DNA of 64,000 nucleotides from Polynucleobacter sp. CS-Odin-A6 (lineage in GTDB: Bacteria; Pseudomonadota; Gammaproteobacteria; Burkholderiales; Burkholderiaceae), in assembly GCF_018882095.1 (NCBI RefSeq), contig NZ_JACVPD010000001.1:851100-915099 (forward strand). The letters are read 5' to 3'. Shown piece after piece: positions 31,320-40,595 of the stretch. The position numbers and the translations under genes are program-made. A model generated the notes under the pieces. It made no database searches. It was not told where the DNA came from and worked only from the letters and a program-made list of their open reading frames with translations. Positions within the stretch are counted from its first letter, which is position 1. Each line of letters opens with the position of its first letter.

Positions 31320-32630
31320 ATGATAATGGAGTATTTCCCAAATCAAGTAAAGAAACCATTGACCGAGCAGCACATGCCAAGAGGAAAGCGGAAAGAGCAA
31401 TTTTTCTTAATCTCTTTAGCTGGAATACAGTTCACTCACATCTTAGACTTCATGATCATGATGCCTTTGGGCCCTGAATTTATTCGGGAGCTCAACATCA
31501 ATACCCATCAATTTGGGCTCTTACTCTCTTCATATACTTTTGCCGCTGCCATTGCTGGTGTATTGGCCACCTACTTTATTGATCGATTTGAGAGAAGGAT
31601 ATTGTTGCTGAGCTTATATGCCTGCTTCATTATTGCGACCTTGATCTGTGGTTTAGCTCCGGATTACCATTCACTATTTATTGCACGAGCTTTTGCTGGT
31701 GCCTTCGGCGGAATTCTAGGCTCTTTAGTGCAAACCATTGTTGCCGATTCCATTCCCTTTGAGCGTAGGGGTAAGGCCTTGGGAGTGGTGATGTCTGCCT
31801 TCTCGGTATCTACGGTTGCCGGTGTACCGCTCAGTCTACTGTTAGCGAATAACATCCCATCCTTAGGTTGGCGTGCCCCATTTATTTTTATTGCCTTGAT
31901 ATCTTGCGTCATTTTGTACTTGGCTTATCGCAATATCCCCAGGATCGTCGGTCATTTAGATCAAGTTCATGAGGGTAGTCGTCTGAGTCAGGTATGGAAT
32001 GTGTTTATTGCGCACCAACATTTAAGGGTGTTTGTTTTCATGGCGCTAATCATGATCACCGGCTTTTCTGTCATTCCTTATATCGCCCTTTATCTCACCT
32101 CCAATGTGGGGATCAGTAATGCCTATATTCCATTGATCTATCTGAGTGGCGGCATTGCTACCTTAATGAGTTCTAGATTAGTTGGGCATCTGGCTGACCG
32201 CTATGGCAAGGTGAAGATCTTCAAAATATTGGCTATCGCTAGCCTCATTCCTTTGCTGGTCACCACCAACCTGATGCCTGTGCCTCTATGGGTAGTTTTG
32301 CTTAATTCAACTGCATTTTTCGTCCTGATCTCCGGTCGGATGATTCCAGCCATGGCGATTGCCAGTCAAATGGTAGAGGCTAAAATCCGCGGTACTTTTA
32401 TGAGTCTCATCGGCTCTGTGCAGATGTTATCCAATGGCTTAGCTTCAGTCATTGCCGGAGTGGTTGTGACGATTGGTGCTGATGGGAAAATGGAGCATTA
32501 CAACGTCGTTGGTTATGGGGCAGCGGCGTGCGGCTTGCTGACCTTCTGGTTGGTAGGATATATTCATACCGATAAACCAGCCAAAGCCATAGCCAATGCG
32601 AAAACCCCGACCAAAACCACAGCGACATAA
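31320..32630 (+). CDS. MFS transporter (AraJ/drug-exporter-like)
   Basis: A 436-aa inner-membrane protein with 12 predicted helices. The first helix region (AGIQFTHILDFMIMMPLGPEF), the loop 2-3 motif FIDRFERR and PFERRGKALGVVMSAFS in the central part are typical of the DHA1/arabinose-efflux branch of the major facilitator superfamily. The substrate is unknown. The start may be ATG 31320 or ATG 31326. The 50-bp region upstream shows no clear promoter. The Lys/Thr/Ala-rich C-terminal tail is cytoplasmic. Confidence 0.82.
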   Translation: MIMEYFPNQVKKPLTEQHMPRGKRKEQFFLISLAGIQFTHILDFMIMMPLGPEFIRELNINTHQFGLLLSSYTFAAAIAGVLATYFIDRFERRILLLSLYACFIIATLICGLAPDYHSLFIARAFAGAFGGILGSLVQTIVADSIPFERRGKALGVVMSAFSVSTVAGVPLSLLLANNIPSLGWRAPFIFIALISCVILYLAYRNIPRIVGHLDQVHEGSRLSQVWNVFIAHQHLRVFVFMALIMITGFSVIPYIALYLTSNVGISNAYIPLIYLSGGIATLMSSRLVGHLADRYGKVKIFKILAIASLIPLLVTTNLMPVPLWVVLLNSTAFFVLISGRMIPAMAIASQMVEAKIRGTFMSLIGSVQMLSNGLASVIAGVVVTIGADGKMEHYNVVGYGAAACGLLTFWLVGYIHTDKPAKAIANAKTPTKTTAT

Positions 32631-32668
32631 ATAACAAGCAAATTTATTTTTAAGGAAAAGAAATTCCG

Positions 32669-33367
32669 ATGATTACATTTAAAAGACCGGATGGCTCAAC
32701 CGTTGAAGCCTATTTAGCAGAACCAGCTAATACACAACAAACCAATGCACAACAAGCACCAGGGATAGTGGTGATTCAGGAGTGGTGGGGTCTTGATGAT
32801 GAGATTCGATCGGTTGCTGATCGTTTGGCAAAGGCAGGATATAGAGCCTTAGTTCCTGATCTGTATCGTGGCAAACTCGCTTTAGAAGCCAAGGAAGCTG
32901 AGCACTTAATGGGCGACCTCAACTTTGGAGATGCTGCAAGCCAGGACATCCGTGGGGCTGTCCAGTATCTCAAGTCAACGGGAAGCGCTAAGGTCGCAGT
33001 GACTGGTTTTTGCATGGGTGGAGCACTAACAGTATTAGCAGCTGGTCTCGTTCCAGAATGCGATGGGACTGTTGTTTGGTATGGCTATCCGCCATTAGAG
33101 TATGTTGATGCCCAAGCGATTCAAAAGCCGATGTTGGCACACTGGGCGCTTCATGATGAGTTTTTCTCTATTGCTGGAGTAGATCAGTTGGAGCAGAAAT
33201 TAAAAGCAGCGGGCGTGAATTATGATTTCCAGCGCTACGATGCCAAGCATGCCTTCGCAAATCCAAAGTCGGACTCTAGACATCTGCCGCCATTGCAATA
33301 CAACTCGGCAGCTGCGGATTTAGCTTGGGAGCGCACAATGGCTTTCTTAAAAACTCAACTATCTTAA
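32669..33367 (+). CDS. Dienelactone hydrolase family protein
   Basis: An alpha/beta hydrolase of 232 aa. The nucleophile elbow GFCMGGA carries Cys rather than Ser, as in dienelactone hydrolase. The acid is in HDEFFS and the catalytic His in AKHAFANP. The N-terminal VVIQEWWGLDDEIRSVADRLAKAGY is the oxyanion/lid region characteristic of the family. It hydrolyses lactones or esters, in some species in chlorocatechol degradation; no such pathway is nearby, so the substrate is open. AAGGAAAAGA precedes ATG 32669. Confidence 0.88.
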   Translation: MITFKRPDGSTVEAYLAEPANTQQTNAQQAPGIVVIQEWWGLDDEIRSVADRLAKAGYRALVPDLYRGKLALEAKEAEHLMGDLNFGDAASQDIRGAVQYLKSTGSAKVAVTGFCMGGALTVLAAGLVPECDGTVVWYGYPPLEYVDAQAIQKPMLAHWALHDEFFSIAGVDQLEQKLKAAGVNYDFQRYDAKHAFANPKSDSRHLPPLQYNSAAADLAWERTMAFLKTQLS

Positions 33368-33409
33368 TCAGTAATGCATTACTGAGTACTTCATTTGCCA
33401 ATCTATATC

Positions 33410-33907
33410 ATGCATCTTTTTGCCGAAAACCTCGCGGTTGAACTTTCTTCCTACTATCGCAATCTCGCATTAGGGCATGGCGTAATTCCGAAGGTCTTTA
33501 CATTAGTCAATGGAGCAGGGGATCAATACCTCTTTTTTATTGATGACCTGCGCATGGATCAAGATGAAGAAAACCAATTTCTAGCCTACATCGTTCAAGA
33601 GCATGAGGCAGTTTGCTATGCCAGAGGAACGTTGGTTATTTTGGAGAAGACTCAGCAGTTGATCGAATTTGCTGTGATTGATCAAGATGATGCTGAGGCG
33701 ATTGTATGTTCTGCACAATTGACTCGGGATCTCGACGACAAGCCAGTGGGACTAAGTGAGTTTGAAAAGACCTTAGCCCCAAAAAAGACAATCTTCTTCA
33801 GTGGCCTGTTTGAGCCCATTGAGCTCTCAGAGGATAAGGCGGAGGAGTTTGAAGGTCTCTGGGATGTAATGAAGCCCAAGATCTTGCATCGCACTATGGG
33901 CATCTAA
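33410..33907 (+). CDS. Uncharacterised soluble protein
   Basis: A 165-aa acidic protein from ATG 33410 (the frame also opens at TTG 33395). No signal peptide, membrane segment or catalytic motif is visible. It seems to be a compact alpha/beta protein: LFAENLAVELSSYYRNLALGHG, a strand-rich middle, and a C-terminal helix (EDKAEEFEGLWDVM). It follows the dienelactone hydrolase gene by 42 bp and may be in the same transcript. I do not recognise the family. Confidence 0.6.
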   Translation: MHLFAENLAVELSSYYRNLALGHGVIPKVFTLVNGAGDQYLFFIDDLRMDQDEENQFLAYIVQEHEAVCYARGTLVILEKTQQLIEFAVIDQDDAEAIVCSAQLTRDLDDKPVGLSEFEKTLAPKKTIFFSGLFEPIELSEDKAEEFEGLWDVMKPKILHRTMGI

Positions 33908-33952
33908 GTGACATCTGATCTAAATGTCCCAAATCGCCCAATAGTTGTGTAT

Positions 33953-33969
33953 ATTAAAATCGTTTTAAT
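33953..33969 (+). promoter_or_regulatory. Perfect 17-bp dyad upstream of the outer-membrane gene
   Basis: ATTAAAA-TCG-TTTTAAT, 32 bp before ATG 34002. It looks like an operator for an unknown dimeric regulator or part of an AT-rich promoter. Confidence 0.35.
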
Positions 33970-34001
33970 TAAATGCCATTTTTCATGCAACGAAAGCAAA
34001 T

Positions 34002-34811
34002 ATGATTTCTAAAGTCTTCAAGGCGATTTTAGTTAGCGCAATTGGATTGCTTGTCTCTAGCGCATATGCTCAGTCAGATGGCTCCCCAATACCTAAAGTT
34101 TCTGAACAATGGCGTTTTGAGGTCACCCCATATCTATGGTCACCTGGGATTAGCTCAACATTATTTTTTAATGACAAATATTTGACTACAGCATCTTTGT
34201 CATCAAGCGATGTTCTGGGTAATCTAAAAACGGGTGGCATGATTGCAGCAGAGGCTCATTATGGTAATTGGGGAATAATGGGCGATTTAGTTTCTGCAAC
34301 TTTGCAACAAAATCAAACTATCAGCACCACAGTACCTACCGCTCAAGGAGCAGTTCCCGCTAAATTTGCTACTACCGCAACATTGCAGCAGACAATTCTG
34401 ACCGGAGCTGCAACATATACCGTTATTAACAACCAAGACGCCTATTTTGATGGTTTAGTGGGTGCACGAAGCATTGGAATGACAGCGACTCTTGGCTTGG
34501 TTTTAGACGGAACTTCATTGCGTGCCAGCGACTCAAAATCAACCTCAACTGTTGACCCAATTGTGGGATTCAAAGGTAGGTATCGTTTGGCTAATTCTAG
34601 CTGGTATATCCCTGTGTACGCAGATATTGGTGGAGGTGGTGGCACAACGAATATGACATGGCAAGGAATGATTGGCGTAGGTAAGACTTTTGACAAATGG
34701 ATCGACGTCTCCTTAGCATATCGGGCTTTATACTATGACATGAATAGTAACGGTTTATTGCAAAAAACCACTATGAAAGGTCCGCAGTTAGCGGCCACCT
34801 TTAACTTTTAA
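34002..34811 (+). CDS. Outer-membrane beta-barrel-like protein
   Basis: A 269-aa exported protein. The signal peptide (residues 1-23) ends in SSAYAQ. The mature part starts with WRFEVTPYLWSPGIS, a pattern seen in small outer-membrane barrel proteins of unknown function, and has alternating strands (GGMIAAEAHYGNWGIMGDLV, WIDVSLAYRALYYDM) and a terminal Phe in AATFNF. It stands alone, with a dyad upstream. Gene role unknown; the localisation is inferred from these features. Confidence 0.65.
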   Translation: MISKVFKAILVSAIGLLVSSAYAQSDGSPIPKVSEQWRFEVTPYLWSPGISSTLFFNDKYLTTASLSSSDVLGNLKTGGMIAAEAHYGNWGIMGDLVSATLQQNQTISTTVPTAQGAVPAKFATTATLQQTILTGAATYTVINNQDAYFDGLVGARSIGMTATLGLVLDGTSLRASDSKSTSTVDPIVGFKGRYRLANSSWYIPVYADIGGGGGTTNMTWQGMIGVGKTFDKWIDVSLAYRALYYDMNSNGLLQKTTMKGPQLAATFNF

Positions 34812-35066
34812 CTTTTATTATTTCCCATCGGGCGGCTTTTCTTTGGGCGTCTGCTTTGGGTCTAGTTGTCATTCAAAGACTAGCGGATTTATTATCCTAA
34901 GTGTTTATAGAACGCTTTCGACAATCATCAGGCGCTCAAATATGACAAATGATTATTTTAGGGGTTTGAAAACTATAAAAAGAGAATCTAGATAGTGTTT
35001 CAGAAGTTTAGTTCCTAATGATATTTTTTGTTAATATCGCATGAATTAATAACATCAAAACACAAT

Positions 35067-36377
35067 ATGAAATCACTTCTACGTAGCCTGACTCTCGCAT
35101 GCATATGCCTTAATTTTTCAAGCGTATTTGCAGAACCGCCTGTGGCGCCTTTTTATGAATCATTAAAAACGATCAAGCCCGCTGGCAAGCTTGGGCAAAT
35201 TATTAAGCAAGAGAAAATCAAAACATCCGTTAAAGGTGCTCAAGCTTGGAAGATTGCTTATATCTCCTCTGATTTAAATGGGCAAAAAACCATTGTTACT
35301 GGATTGGTAGTAGCGCCAGTGGGCGCAGCACCAAAAGAAGGCAGGCCCATTATGTCTTGGGCTCATGGCACAACTGGCGCCGCTCAAAACTGTGGCCCCT
35401 CCCAAGTACTAGATCCTGTTGTTCCCTTGAATGAGTATTTCCTCCTCGGTGGAAACTCTTGGACAGACTATGGCATTCCAAGTATTGCTGAATTTATCAA
35501 TGAGGGATATGTCGTTGTAGCAACAGACTACCAAGGGCAGGGCGGTGGTGGGAGACATCAATACGCTCTAGCTGCTACCAACTCGATGGATACGATTGAT
35601 GCCGCAAGAGCTGCAAGTTCTATGAAGGAAACTGGTGCCGGTAAAAAAACCATTATCTATGGCTGGTCACAAGGAGGTGCTGTTTCTATAGCAGCGGCCA
35701 GCATGCCAGAATATTTTGCTAAAAAAGGAACAGCCTCTGACAATCTCGAATTAATTGGTACCGTAGCTATGGCACCTGATGATATTGGGATCATGATTCC
35801 TGGTGCGACTGACAATCAAGCTAGTGCCCAAAAGTCTCTGGATGGATTAATTAAGATGTTCTCAGGCAATGTCTTCAATTTTGCTCATATGGCCATGAGC
35901 ATGTGGGGCGTACAAGCGGCTAATCCGAATTTAAAGTTGACCGATATTTTTACCCAAGATGGGGCTAAGGCACTTGATGAAGTGATTAGCAATAAATGTA
36001 TGCACGCTTTTGCCGATACGCTCAATTACAACTACAGTACCCAATACAAGACTTTGTTAAAAGATCAGTCGAGTAATGCGCTGGAGTGGACGAAGACCAT
36101 GATTAGAGGCAGCGTGAATCCCATTAAACCCATTGCGCCAGTAGTCATTTATTGGGGCAATAAGGATGTGACAAATCCCCCAATCATGGGAAAACTGTAT
36201 CAAGAGCAGATGTGCAAACTGGGTGGCAATGTGAATAGGGTTGAGTTACCAGGTGACAATGACCACTTTACAACCCCAGGATCATCTAAGTCTCTGTATC
36301 TCAGCTGGATCAAAGATCGCTTGGCTGCAAAACCTGCCACAAACAATTGTGTGCTAGCAGCTCAGTTACCTAGTTAG
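35067..36377 (+). CDS. Secreted lipase-like alpha/beta hydrolase
   Basis: Resembles the secretory lipase (LIP) family. ATG 35067 gives a good signal peptide (LRSLTLACICLNFSSVFA, cleavage before EPP) and 436 aa; the frame opens earlier at TTG 35028. The family start KTSVKGAQAWKIAYISSDLNG is followed by an early MSWAHGTTGAAQNC oxyanion-hole region. The nucleophile elbow is GWSQGGAVS, the acid is probably in IYWGNKD, and the catalytic His in GDNDHFTTP. Several Cys residues may form disulfides. It probably acts on esters in the periplasm or outside. A stable hairpin follows the stop. Confidence 0.78.
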   Translation: MKSLLRSLTLACICLNFSSVFAEPPVAPFYESLKTIKPAGKLGQIIKQEKIKTSVKGAQAWKIAYISSDLNGQKTIVTGLVVAPVGAAPKEGRPIMSWAHGTTGAAQNCGPSQVLDPVVPLNEYFLLGGNSWTDYGIPSIAEFINEGYVVVATDYQGQGGGGRHQYALAATNSMDTIDAARAASSMKETGAGKKTIIYGWSQGGAVSIAAASMPEYFAKKGTASDNLELIGTVAMAPDDIGIMIPGATDNQASAQKSLDGLIKMFSGNVFNFAHMAMSMWGVQAANPNLKLTDIFTQDGAKALDEVISNKCMHAFADTLNYNYSTQYKTLLKDQSSNALEWTKTMIRGSVNPIKPIAPVVIYWGNKDVTNPPIMGKLYQEQMCKLGGNVNRVELPGDNDHFTTPGSSKSLYLSWIKDRLAAKPATNNCVLAAQLPS

Positions 36378-36386
36378 TCAAACAGC

Positions 36387-36414
36387 GGGGGTTGTTTATT
36401 GGATAAACGCCCCC
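36387..36414 (+). terminator. Stem-loop after the lipase-like gene
   Basis: GGGGG-TT-GTTTAT / ATAAAC-G-CCCCC with a 3-nt loop; stable, but no U-run follows. A second weaker hairpin, GGCCA / TGGCC with TTTT, lies at 36446-36472 and may complete termination. Confidence 0.5.
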
Positions 36415-36479
36415 ATGTAGTCACTGTGTAGTTTTATATAGAAATGGCCAGTTTTCTCCACAATGGCCTTTTGGTAACA

Positions 36480-36492
36480 GGCGCAAAGCGCC
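36480..36492 (-). terminator. GC-rich hairpin downstream of tRNA-Leu
   Basis: On the minus strand GGCGC-TTT-GCGCC, 14 nt after the tRNA 3' end. Without a clear U-run it may be a processing signal or partial terminator. Confidence 0.35.
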
Positions 36493-36505
36493 ATTAAACC
36501 TTGTT

Positions 36506-36592
36506 TGGTGCCCAGGAAGGGACTCGAACCCCCACAACCTTACGATCGCCAGCACCTGAAGCTGGTGCGTCTACCAATTTCGCCACCTGGGC
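36506..36592 (-). tRNA. tRNA-Leu (anticodon CAG)
   Basis: An 87-nt minus-strand tRNA including encoded CCA. The acceptor arm GCCCAGG pairs with CCTGGGC. The D arm is TGGCGAAATTGGTAGACGCA, and the anticodon stem CCAGC / GCTGG encloses TTCAGGT, giving CAG (reads CUG). It has a long variable arm, as in class II tRNAs, and a GGTTCGAGTCC T arm. It sits in a 358-bp space between the lipase-like gene and rnr, opposite in direction to both. Confidence 0.97.
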
Positions 36593-36600
36593 AAGCCGTT

Positions 36601-36629
36601 ATTATAAAGGTACATGCCGTTTGGCTCAC
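36601..36629 (-). promoter_or_regulatory. Promoter of tRNA-Leu
   Basis: On the minus strand a perfect TATAAT (36601-36606) lies 17 bp from GTGAGC (36624-36629), placing transcription start just before the tRNA 5' end. Confidence 0.6.
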
Positions 36630-36735
36630 TTCATCACCTTATTGGGCTTTTTCCCTTCTGACTTGATGGTTTGATACAGTAGCCTAGTTAAGTAACAACA
36701 TTGAAATATAAGGCATGTTTTGCCGAAGGAAATGA

Positions 36736-39138
36736 ATGCGTAAAGCAAAAAACTTGGTCCCACGAGAGGCTGACCGTCTAGGTACAGTCCAAGGTCACCG
36801 AGATGGATTTGGATTTGTAATCCCAGACGATGGCGGAGAAGATGTTTTTCTGTCTGAAAGAGAAATGTCGCGCGTCATGCACGCCGACAGAGTGAGTGTC
36901 AGAGTATTAGGAACGGACCGCCGTGGTCGCCCAGAGGGTCAAATTGTTGACGTGATTTTGCATGCCAACAAGGTAGTCATTGGACGCCTCTTAAATGAGA
37001 ACGGTGTATTGATCGTTGCGCCAGAAGATAAGCGTATTGGCCATGACATTTTGATTCCACCAAAAGGCCAGGGTGATGCCAAGTTAGGCCAGGTAGTCAG
37101 TGTCGAAATTATTGATTACCCCGATAGCTATAGACAAGCGGTTGGTCGGGTGGTTGAAGTGCTCGGTGAGATTGATGATCCCGGTATGGAAATCGAAATC
37201 GCTGTGCGTAAGTATGGCGTTCCCCATGAGTTCTCAAACGCTGCTAAAAAAGAGGCGGCGGCATTGCCGGATACTGTTCAGCAAGCGGATCTAGAGGGTC
37301 GGGTAGATTTACGGGATGTACCACTGGTCACAATTGACGGTGCTGATGCCCGCGACTTTGATGATGCGGTGTATTGCGAACCAGTAATGTATGGCAAGAG
37401 TAAGGCGTGGCGTTTGATCGTAGCCATTGCGGATGTCTCTCATTATGTTAAGCCGGGTCACCCATTAGATGATGAAGGTCTCTTACGGGCGACCTCTGTG
37501 TATTTCCCGAGACGCGTCATTCCTATGCTGCCCGAGAAAATCTCTAATGGACTATGTTCATTAAATCCTGGAGTAGATCGCCTGTGCATGGTTTGCGACT
37601 CAGTCGTGGACAATAATGGCATCGTGTTGGCATATCAGTTCTATCCAGCAGTAATGCATTCTGCACAGCGCTTTACATACGATATCGTGTGGGAGATCCT
37701 GTCAAATAGTAAAGGTCCTGAAGCAACCCGCTTTTCTGAGTTCAGACCTTTATTAACGAATCTCTATTTACTGTATAAGATCTTGTTAGATGCCCGTCAA
37801 AAGCGGGGCGCTATTGAGTTTGAAACCACTGAGACTCAAATTATCAGTAACGAGCTTGGCAAGATTCTCCGCATTGAGCCGCGTCTTCGCAATGATGCGC
37901 ACCGCTTAATTGAAGAGTGTATGTTGACCGCGAACGTCTGTGCAGCCGATTTTATTGATAAAAATAAGCACCTGAGTTTGTACCGTGTTCATGGTGAGCC
38001 TTCTGAAGAGAAGTTAATGACCTTGCGTCAGGTATTACGTACCTCCGGTCTGTCACTAGATGGCGGCGAAAAGCCGAAGCCGAGAGATTTCGCTAAGCTC
38101 ATGCGCGAAATCAAGGATCGCCCTGACGTGAATATGTTGCAGACAGTTGTATTGCGCGCGATGCAACAGGCGATGTATCAGCCTGATAATGAAGGCCACT
38201 TCGGCCTGGCCTATCCCGCGTACTCTCATTTCACAAGCCCCATTCGGCGCTACCCGGATCTCTTAACGCATCGGGTGATTAAAGCCATCCTAGCCAAGAA
38301 GCCCTATGTACCGGCATTGCCGCCAACCGTTCCTTTAAATCTCACCTTACCTCGCAAAGGCAAGGGTCGTGAAAATGCCGTAAATGCCAAGAAATCTCTT
38401 AGTGATGCGAAAGAGGCTGCTGCTTCAGGTTCACGTTCACCTAAGCTGCCGAAGGGGGCTAATGCGGCATTGCCGATTTGGGGTCAATTGGGAGTGCACT
38501 GCTCATCGAATGAGCGCCGTGCAGACGAAGCTTCACGAGATGTCGAAGCGTGGTTGAAGTGTTACTATATGCGTGATCATCTAGGCCAAGAATATGCCGG
38601 CAACGTGACTGGCGTAGCCACTTTTGGATTATTTGTTCAGTTAGAAAACCTCTTTGTTGAGGGCATGATTCATGTCACTGAACTGGGTGGCGATTACTTC
38701 CAGTACGACGAAGCGCGTCAAGAGTTGCGTGGTGAGAGAACGGGTATTCGTTATCGCTTAGGCGATCGCGTCCATGTCTTGGTCAGCCGTGTTGATTTAG
38801 ATGCGCGCAAGATCGAATTTAGCCTGGTGAAGTCAGTTGGTCTAGAGCCTGGGGGTACAACCAATCGCCGTCAAATTGTCTTGGCAAGCGATACTGGCAG
38901 ACCCAATAAGAAGGCCGCGGCCAAGAAAGGCCATTCTGGCAGCAAAGAGCCGCAAAAGCATGCAGGTGTCAATGTCAATGCGGCTAAATCTGCCGGTAAT
39001 CTGGGGGCCAGTCAATCAAAAAATAAGGCGGGTCGAAGTGCTAGCCAAGTTTCAAAAACGGGCAAACCGATCAGACCTACTGGAAAACCGGCTGGCACAA
39101 AACCCCCTGTACGGAGTACTAAGGCGCGACGTAAATAA
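36736..39138 (+). CDS. rnr: Ribonuclease R
   Basis: A processive 3'-5' exoribonuclease of the RNB family for structured RNA and quality control. It begins directly with the cold-shock/OB region (GTVQGHRDGFGFVIPDDGG), so the N-terminal helix-turn-helix of longer forms is absent. The RNB catalytic Asp cluster is GADARDFDDAVYC; later come SHFTSPIRRYPDLLTHR and the S1 domain (GNVTGVATFGLFVQLENLFVEG). It ends in a long basic Lys/Ser/Gly tail. A basic Lys/Ala/Ser-rich insertion of about 45 residues lies in the RNB C-terminal part, around residues 538-582. It is 800 aa; rlmB follows. Confidence 0.95.
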   Translation: MRKAKNLVPREADRLGTVQGHRDGFGFVIPDDGGEDVFLSEREMSRVMHADRVSVRVLGTDRRGRPEGQIVDVILHANKVVIGRLLNENGVLIVAPEDKRIGHDILIPPKGQGDAKLGQVVSVEIIDYPDSYRQAVGRVVEVLGEIDDPGMEIEIAVRKYGVPHEFSNAAKKEAAALPDTVQQADLEGRVDLRDVPLVTIDGADARDFDDAVYCEPVMYGKSKAWRLIVAIADVSHYVKPGHPLDDEGLLRATSVYFPRRVIPMLPEKISNGLCSLNPGVDRLCMVCDSVVDNNGIVLAYQFYPAVMHSAQRFTYDIVWEILSNSKGPEATRFSEFRPLLTNLYLLYKILLDARQKRGAIEFETTETQIISNELGKILRIEPRLRNDAHRLIEECMLTANVCAADFIDKNKHLSLYRVHGEPSEEKLMTLRQVLRTSGLSLDGGEKPKPRDFAKLMREIKDRPDVNMLQTVVLRAMQQAMYQPDNEGHFGLAYPAYSHFTSPIRRYPDLLTHRVIKAILAKKPYVPALPPTVPLNLTLPRKGKGRENAVNAKKSLSDAKEAAASGSRSPKLPKGANAALPIWGQLGVHCSSNERRADEASRDVEAWLKCYYMRDHLGQEYAGNVTGVATFGLFVQLENLFVEGMIHVTELGGDYFQYDEARQELRGERTGIRYRLGDRVHVLVSRVDLDARKIEFSLVKSVGLEPGGTTNRRQIVLASDTGRPNKKAAAKKGHSGSKEPQKHAGVNVNAAKSAGNLGASQSKNKAGRSASQVSKTGKPIRPTGKPAGTKPPVRSTKARRK

Positions 39139-39169
39139 GTAGTACTGAAGAATCGAGATCAAGTAAAAA

Positions 39170-39925
39170 ATGAAGCAAATATTAGTAGGTTTTCATGCGG
39201 TGCAAGCGCGCTTACGGGTAGACCCAGATAGTCTGAAGTCAGTGTATTTTGATCCCAGTCGGCGTGATCGTCGGATGGGTGATTTCTTAAAGCAGGCTGA
39301 AGAAGTCCTCGGAGAAAGATTACATGCGGCTGATGCTGAGCGCCTGCATAAGTTGGCTGGCCATGATCGCCATCAAGGCGTGGTAGCCCTAGCTGAGAAG
39401 ATGACGATTGCCCGCACTATTACTGAGGTGGTAGAAGATGCTGAAAGCAATCAAAATAAGGTGATGTTCCTAGTCCTAGACGGCGTTACTGATCCCCATA
39501 ACTTTGGCGCGTGCTTGCGCGTAGCTGACGGTGCAGGTGTAGATGCAGTAGTGATTCCGAAGGATCGTTCAGCTTCAATTAATGCCACAGTGAGCAAGGT
39601 CTCTAGTGGCGCCTCTGAGGTGATGCCTGTCATTACTGTCACCAATTTAGTTCGTAGTATGAAAGAGATGCAAGAGGCCGGCGTTTGGTTAATTGGCACC
39701 GATGATGAAGCAGAAAAATCAATCTATGACCTTGACCTCACAGGCCCGATCGGCATTGTGATGGGTGCAGAGGGCGAGGGCATGCGGCGCTTAACGCGTG
39801 AGAACTGCGATGAGTTGGTGCGCATTCCAATGAAGGGTGTTGTTGAAAGTCTGAATGTTTCTGTTGCCAGTGGCGTATGCTTGTATGAGGCACTTCGGCA
39901 ACGCTTAGCCAAAGAGCCTAAGTAA
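39170..39925 (+). CDS. rlmB: 23S rRNA (guanosine(2251)-2'-O)-methyltransferase RlmB
   Basis: A SPOUT-fold methyltransferase for Gm2251. The N-terminal substrate-binding domain starts QILVGFHAVQARLR. The knot motifs are LDGVTDPHNFGACLRVADG, GAEGEGMRRLTRENCD and IPMKGVVESLNVSVASGV. The length of 251 aa is normal. It follows rnr by 31 bp, the conserved rnr-rlmB pair. Confidence 0.95.
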   Translation: MKQILVGFHAVQARLRVDPDSLKSVYFDPSRRDRRMGDFLKQAEEVLGERLHAADAERLHKLAGHDRHQGVVALAEKMTIARTITEVVEDAESNQNKVMFLVLDGVTDPHNFGACLRVADGAGVDAVVIPKDRSASINATVSKVSSGASEVMPVITVTNLVRSMKEMQEAGVWLIGTDDEAEKSIYDLDLTGPIGIVMGAEGEGMRRLTRENCDELVRIPMKGVVESLNVSVASGVCLYEALRQRLAKEPK

Positions 39926-39956
39926 GTCTCAATCGCAATTTACTCCAGAGGCCGCT

Positions 39957-40142
39957 ATGAAATGCAATATCGGACGTACTGATCGTATCCTGCGAATCGC
40001 TATCGGTATTATCTTGATGGGTCTGGCTGCTTTCGAAGTCATCGGTCCTTGGGGATGGTTTGGCATCCTGCCCTTGTTTACTGGAGTGATGGGCGTCTGC
40101 TCGGCCTATAGCTTATTAGGGATTAATACGCTTAAGAAATAA
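39957..40142 (+). CDS. DUF2892 family inner-membrane protein
   Basis: A 61-aa protein with two hydrophobic helices (IAIGIILMGLAAFEVIG and GILPLFTGVMGVCSAYSLLG) and the family start MKCNIGRTDRILRI. It matches the DUF2892/YgaP-like membrane domain, sometimes fused to rhodanese domains. Function unknown. It is separated from rlmB by 31 bp and converges on trxC. Confidence 0.85.
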   Translation: MKCNIGRTDRILRIAIGIILMGLAAFEVIGPWGWFGILPLFTGVMGVCSAYSLLGINTLKK

Positions 40143-40162
40143 ATTCGCGAGTGATGAATTCA

Positions 40163-40585
40163 TTAACTAATGAACGGCTTTAAAAACTCTGCTAGTTCAT
40201 CCGGCGGCAATGCGCCACTTACTCGTTTTATTTCCTTGCCACCTTTAAAGCCTGCGATGGTGGGGATCGATCGGATATTCCATTGAGACCCGAGAAGCTC
40301 TTCTGCTTCGGTATCTACTTTTACAAACAGAATTTGATTGGCATGGGCAATGGCAGCTCTCTCAAAGATAGGTCCAAATAGCTTGCAAGGCGCACACCAT
40401 GTTGCCCAAAAATCCACTACCACTGGCATGACTGTTTGGGTCACTAGTTCATTAAAGTTTTCTGCAGTGGCATTGATTGGTAGCGAAAGTAGTTCCTCTT
40501 TGCAGGCGCCGCAGATGGGAGTCTGGTTGAGTTTTTCAGCAGGAACACGATTTCCTTTTGAGCAATGCGGGCAATGAACAATCAT
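40163..40585 (-). CDS. trxC: Thioredoxin 2 (TrxC)
   Basis: A cytoplasmic thiol-disulfide reductant with an N-terminal zinc ribbon: CPHC at residues 5-8 and CGAC further on. The thioredoxin fold follows with the active site WATWCAPCK and the cis-Pro region RSIPTIAGFKGG. ATG 40585 is preferred, 10 bp after the tal stop codon; the frame also opens at GTG 40603 overlapping tal. It is 140 aa. Co-transcription with tal is likely. Confidence 0.92.
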   Translation of the reverse strand: MIVHCPHCSKGNRVPAEKLNQTPICGACKEELLSLPINATAENFNELVTQTVMPVVVDFWATWCAPCKLFGPIFERAAIAHANQILFVKVDTEAEELLGSQWNIRSIPTIAGFKGGKEIKRVSGALPPDELAEFLKPFIS

Positions 40586-40595
40586 GTGATTTCTT

